From NCBI RefSeq assembly GCF_019320115.1, contig NC_089594.1:22544409-22608408 (forward strand): a stretch of 64,000 bases of DNA, written 5' to 3'. The notes under the pieces are model-generated. The model had not been told where the DNA came from. It was given only the letters and a program-made list of their open reading frames with translations, and did not search any database. Below, piece by piece: positions 59,601 through 64,000 of this stretch. A program made the position numbers and the translations under genes. Each line of letters opens with the position of its first letter. Position 1 is the first letter of the stretch. The DNA is from Miscanthus floridulus. Taxonomy: Eukaryota > Streptophyta > Magnoliopsida > Poales > Poaceae.

Positions 59601-61933
59601 GATAGTTTAGGAGTTACATGACTTTTAAGTCCTCTATCAAGTTTTGATTTTATTCTGAGCAGATCTGAAAGATGCTAGTGTTTGATCTAGTTAGGATTTG
59701 AATGAGTTTTTGGTGATAATAACAAAGTTGTATATAATTCATGTATCTAGATTTTGTTAAAATTTGGTGGTATTTGGCTGAGTAGTTTGTGAGTTATGCC
59801 TGTTTAAAGTTGGGTTACAGAATTGATTACTCTCTGCCTTGTTTAGACCAGTTTCTGTAAATGGGTATATTTGGCTTAGTTAACTTGAGAATCATGCTAA
59901 GATGATTAAATATCAATTGTCTAAAATTTCATAAGCTTTCCAGAATGTCTTCTTGCAAGTCATTTGGATTTGTGTAACTCCAGTTATAGCTAAATCTTGT
60001 AGCTGCTGTTTGCATGTCCAGAAGTTGATAGATTCCAATTATAGTTGTTTGCTTGTATATTGCTAAGTGTGGCTCATACCTTTGATGATGGTTGAGTTAG
60101 AGTACCTGAGATCTTGGGAAATTTGTGGCATGCTTGGTGCTGTCATCTTCTTTGCTATCGTGGCATGATAAATTGTGCGATATTTATAGTAAGCAATGTG
60201 AAGTGCTTGTGCATGTTAATGTAACCTTGTGCTTGTCTTACTTACTGCATGCGATGCAGTGCCTATTGCACTTCCATGTATTCATACACCTGCATCTTGC
60301 ATCTCATTTAGGTACGCTAGATAAACCACGTGAAGGATGTGATGTGGAGCCGAACTCGAAGATTGGGTTTGGTGGATCTATCCCGAAGATGGAAGGACTA
60401 AGCAAGTGCTAGGACCAGAGATGTCACCAAGTCGGTGCAAGCTAACTGAACTGACTTGTGTCGGATCCCAGGCAAGCCCCGGAGCATTTTAAGTCTCCCA
60501 GTATTTTACAAATGATTACTTAAGTACTTATGATTGATGCATTAGGTTATAAGAGTTGAATGGAACCACTTGATGCATATAAATTCCTTGTCCAGATATT
60601 ACACCTTTAACCGGTATAGGTCCAGGATCGAATATATGCTTAGCCATGCTTAGACCGGTAGAAGTCGGGTGATATCCTGTCACCTGCGAGATATAGGTGG
60701 ATACCGGAGCACGGTTGGCTATATTTGCTATCGTGGAAAAGAACCATGAGGTAAAAGTAAATCGAGGTCGGGCAGAGTCTATGTGTAGGTTGACTCATGT
60801 GATTCCGTCTGTGTCGATTAAGGACCGTACCGTTGTTGGCGCTTCTGACAAGATTGAACGCATGCCTATCACTTAGCTGGCCGGATAACTCATTTCGACC
60901 GTGAAGCCGAGTAGCTCAACTCAGGCCGGGACCCGTTTTGTTGTGCGCTCCTTGCGTGGGGCGATCAGACTGAGCCCAAGGGCAGGCTAGGCCTGAATGT
61001 CCTGGCATCTGGTGTCCCAGATTGTGCGGCGCAGTACGGACCCGCAAAATGTGTACCTAAGTTGTACCAAAGGTGACCTAAGGTGACCGTTGATCTGGTC
61101 TGCCTGGGTTTGTGTTAGGAATAAATTCCCAGCTGGTTGAAATCGATTCGAATCGCCGTCTCTCCCGGATAGTGAGAAACTTGGCTAGTCCCAACATCGT
61201 AGTAATTGGATTATGGAATGTGATGGTTCAGATAAACATGGAATTACTATACCTGCTATGGTTACTATTGTATGCTCTAAAAAGATATACCACATGTTTG
61301 GCACAGGATAGTTGCTAATCTAGAGATGGAGAGTTCTAATTAACTTGATGACAGAATTATAATCGTATAATTGAGTTAATCGCTTTTGATGCAAAATGTT
61401 GTCAAGCTACCTCCACTTATAAAGCCTTGCATACTCCTTGGAGTCAATTTTATTTCTGGTTATGACGGGTAAGTCTAGCTGAGTACATTCGAGTACTTAG
61501 GGTTTATCCCACAATGTTGCAGGTGAGGTTTCGGCCTATTGAAGATGGTGGCTAACCGCCGGTGGGCTCGGTGACTCTATATTTATTCTCATCTATATGC
61601 TTTTATCTGAGGATGTCACTTATGCTAGCAATGTATTTGGAACTCATATTAACGAAATCCTTCAAAAGCAATGTTGTTTTCACTAATCGGTTTTGAAATC
61701 CAAACTTGTATTATTATTTATGAATCTATATGTAATATTATTTCCGCTGCAACTCTGCGTATGTGATGTGTAGTTGCTTAATCACGCGATCTTGGTTGTG
61801 ATGTTGATTTACCGAGGTCCTGCGTGACACTCGGCGGACTACCGAGTTTATATAAGTGAGAGTATGCGCGTGTCAACGTGTTAAGCGGGGACAGCCAAAT
61901 TTGATCTTGTATAAATTGGACGGTTCTATCACA
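56695..61933 (+). mobile_element. Solo-LTR-like insertion inside the Tekay 5' LTR
   Basis: 5239 bp with TGTAACACCCCAGG at the left and GGTTCTATCACA at the right, flanked by TCTGT on both sides (56690-56694 and 61934-61938). No PBS, polypurine tract or retroelement protein was found inside, so it is best read as a solo LTR of a long-LTR Gypsy family. GC-rich block at 57870-58480, AT-rich middle, and conserved blocks at 60440-61550 shared with 18480-20450. Orientation is given by analogy with the LTR piece starting at 7553 and is not certain. Confidence 0.8.
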
Positions 61934-63683
61934 TCTGTTTCCATCCCCGGCATGCTCCCACCGGTGGTGTGCTCACCGGTGTGATCCTACGGCGGCGCTG
62001 GCGTCTAATTAAGGTGGGGAAAAGATTCCCTAGGCCATGGCGAACACGATGGTGGTGTCTAGGTGGCGGCCGGGGCTTTCCAGGGCGTTGGCCATGGCAG
62101 TCGGCGGCTTGGTCGTGGCGGTGCTCGCCGGCGGGGCAGCTAGGGGCCGTTCCAAATGTCTTGGTGCCCTGTTCCCTTTCATACGGCCAGCGGGTGACCG
62201 GGACAAGTGACGATGGCGACCAAAAGACGTGGTGGAGTCCGCACACGGTGATGGTGCACGGCAGAACTCTGGCTGAGGTCCGGTGCTCGTGGCCGGGGTG
62301 CTGTGATCGGCTAACAGGGTCTCGGTCTACGCGGCTACCCTCCGGGCATCCTGGCGGTGCTACGGCTACGTCCTAGACTGGTGAGGTGGCTGGGTGTGCA
62401 AGTGGTGGCCGTACCATGACGGCGGCGTCGGGAGCGTGGCGTGCGCGTGCTCTGCTACGGCGTCCAGGGCTAGGAAGGGTCTCAGTAGCGAGGGGCTCAC
62501 CGTTGGTGTCGAAGGCAAAAGGATGGCGGTGCAGTGGAGGGTCATGGCCATGAAGATGGAGGCAGTGCAGTGTCGACCCACGACTGTGATGAAGACGACG
62601 GCGTCGTCTTCGGCTCTGATGACTTCGGCAGCACACGGGTGGCTCCATTCCTCCTCTCCCGAACTCCGTCTCAGCCCTCTTCTCTCGGTGCGGTGCGGGC
62701 TGCTAGGCCACCAAGCGGCGGTGGTGGCTGAGGGAGAGGCTAAGGCTCTGGGCGTGGCTTTATAGCCGCGCTCCATGCCTCCAATGGCGTTCAGCATCGT
62801 GCGGTGGAAAGGCGTGCGATGCATCCGACGGTGGCGCGAGGTTGCGTGAGCGTGGCGCAAGGGGGAGCAAGGCCATGCCCCGGGCGTGACCCCTGGCCCG
62901 CTCCTGCCAATGCTGTCGGCCTCCGGTCACGCGGGTGGTTGAGGCGTGGGCGCGGAGAAGATGAATAGGAAAGCCAACAGGTGGGGCCCGGCGGGCAGTG
63001 GCATCAAGCAAGGCGGGGCGGCGCGCGGGCGTGGGCGCGCGCTGGGCTGCTTGCTGGGCTGGCCGCCCGAGTTGGGCCGGCCTGCTGCTGCGCGCGCAAG
63101 CTGGGCCGAGCAGGCTGAGCCAGCTGCGGGCCTTCTCCTTTTCTTTTCCCTTTTTCTGTTTTATTTTTCTTCTCCTTTGTTCAAATTCAAATTGATTTGG
63201 AATTTGAATTCAAAAAATAGTGTACCGTATTCATTGGAGTTTTGTAGATATGAGGCCCACAACATTCTCTTTTATATATATGTTAGGAATTTTATTTAGC
63301 TATTTTGTATAACAAAAATAGGTGTGGTTTTGTTATACAAAAATAGAATTAGTTTTCTCTTTAAACATTTATTCTTTGGTTTGAGTAATAATTACTTTAT
63401 GGTTTATTTCTTTAAGGGAGTTGTTAGGCATTACATAAAACAAATGAAAATCCAAATCACCATGTGAGTTAACAATGTATGCTATGTTTCATTTGTCAGC
63501 GTTTAAATAAACATGATTAACAAATGGCATGCCATGCTTATGTGTTGAGTTAGGTTGGGGTTAGACCTAATGCATCTCTTAGGTTGGGTTTCTATTCATG
63601 ACATTCATCAACACATGGGAGTTTTAAGAAAAATTTTGTAGTTGGTATTTTTGGTGTATGGATTTTTGGGTTGTTACACCATG

Positions 63684-64000
63684 TGTCCCCTTTCTCGGCA
63701 TGAGTAGCACTTTCTCTTTGATTGAGCCTTCTCTTCCTTGCTCATATGGTGCTTCTCATTACCTTGCCTCTCATGGATTGCTTGATCCTTTTTCTCAAGC
63801 TTGGTAGGACACTTAGAGGCAAAGTGTCTCATACTTCCACACTTGAAGCACTTGATGTGAGCATAATCTTTCTTCTCATCTTCATTCTTGCTCATCATCT
63901 TGGCATCTTGAGTTTGCATTGGATGCCTTGCCTTTCCACCCCTTCTAGTTTTCTTCTTCTTTATCATCAAATCACCACCATCTGCATTGTTGATCTTGAT
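63684..64000 (-). pseudogene. Copia gag, zinc-knuckle part (before the Tekay insertion), extends past right edge
   Basis: Open minus-strand frame from the window edge. It has a Lys-rich stretch, then a complete CCHC knuckle CFKCGSMRHFASKC, then KRKCYSCRERGHM where the Tekay insertion cuts the second knuckle. Excising the insertion and one TCTGT-independent CCATG copy puts it in frame with 43344-43148. The N-terminal part of gag lies right of the window. Confidence 0.88.

Larger units (their letters stand above)
43350..63678 (-). mobile_element. Tekay-like chromovirus (Gypsy) retrotransposon, 20.3 kb including a nested insertion
   Basis: A complete LTR retrotransposon on the minus strand with flanking duplication CCATG (43345-43349 and 63679-63683). 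Order in element direction: 5' LTR (63678-54115, interrupted), PBS, accessory ORF (53955-52726), gag, protease, RT, RNase H, integrase, chromodomain, polypurine tract and 3' LTR (47753-43350). Chromodomain and pol sequence place it with Tekay/Del chromoviruses. LTRs start TGTAACAACCC and end GGTCGTTTCA. In about 485 aligned bases at the 43350/54115 ends I count 16 substitutions (15 transitions) and one 11-bp indel, about 3%, suggesting insertion within the last few million years. Confidence 0.93.
54115..63678 (-). repeat. 5' LTR of the Tekay element, split by a 5.2-kb insertion
   Basis: Matches the 3' LTR along 54115-56694 and 61934-63678. The interruption 56695-61933 is flanked by the duplication TCTGT. 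Without it the LTR would be about 4.3 kb. Confidence 0.92.
37309..64000 (-). mobile_element. SIRE-like gag-only Copia LTR retrotransposon, extends past right edge
   Basis: On the minus strand the element runs from beyond 64000 to 37309. Recognised parts are gag with two zinc knuckles (64000-63684, continuing at 43344-43148), a 3.3-kb non-coding spacer, a polypurine tract and a 3' LTR (37309-39779). No protease, integrase or RT is present between gag and the LTR, so it is a non-autonomous gag-only form that would need pol from a relative. The expected target duplication next to the 3' LTR is GACTC (37304-37308), not verifiable without the right end. A 20.3-kb Gypsy element splits its gag. Confidence 0.85.

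Noticed and set aside
56695..61933. Full-length retrotransposon
   Set aside because: No PBS, polypurine tract, paired LTRs or retroelement protein found inside; solo LTR fits better.

Overview
This is nuclear DNA from a grass, most likely Andropogoneae (the sorghum, sugarcane and Miscanthus group). The evidence is a spliced GT-AG plant gene, a mitochondrial glycine decarboxylase P-protein with grass-like sequence, and the repeat types: MITEs, a Pif1-type Helitron, a CACTA element with GTAGGGGCGG subterminal repeats, a SIRE-like Copia element and a Tekay-like chromovirus. Species assignment is inference.

Layout. (1) 1-4236, minus strand: nine exons of the glycine decarboxylase P-protein gene (GLDP), cut by the left window edge and carrying a one-base frameshift in exon 1. 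(2) 4237-7550: promoter side, with at least four MITE-like insertions. (3) 7553-20450: an old long LTR split by a minus-strand Helitron (3' end at 10069). (4) 20450-28086: degraded intergenic DNA with MITEs, tandem duplications, a LINE ORF2 remnant and a GC-rich tract. (5) 28087-37308: a decayed CACTA DNA transposon with a TnpA-like gene, a C48/Ulp1-like protease region and the C-terminal end of the TnpD-type transposase. (6) 37309 to beyond 64000: a gag-only Copia element inserted in that transposase gene, itself split by a 20.3-kb Tekay-type Gypsy element (43350-63678), whose right LTR is split by a 5.2-kb solo-LTR-like insertion (56695-61933). Matching target-site duplications prove the two innermost insertions, so the order of events can be read: CACTA, then Copia, then Tekay, then solo LTR.

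The only host gene is GLDP, which works in photorespiration as part of the mitochondrial glycine cleavage complex. Everything else I recognise is transposon-derived and broken. The most interesting material is in the Tekay element. It carries an extra reading frame of about 409 codons between the primer-binding site and gag. It has 22 premature stops (9 in that frame, 13 in gag-pol), all explicable as C-to-T changes, mostly in CAG/CTG contexts. Its LTRs carry arrays of the palindrome TGACGTCA. Other points of note are a roughly 650-bp inverted repeat in the CACTA element, a lost catalytic His in its protease, and the GLDP frameshift.
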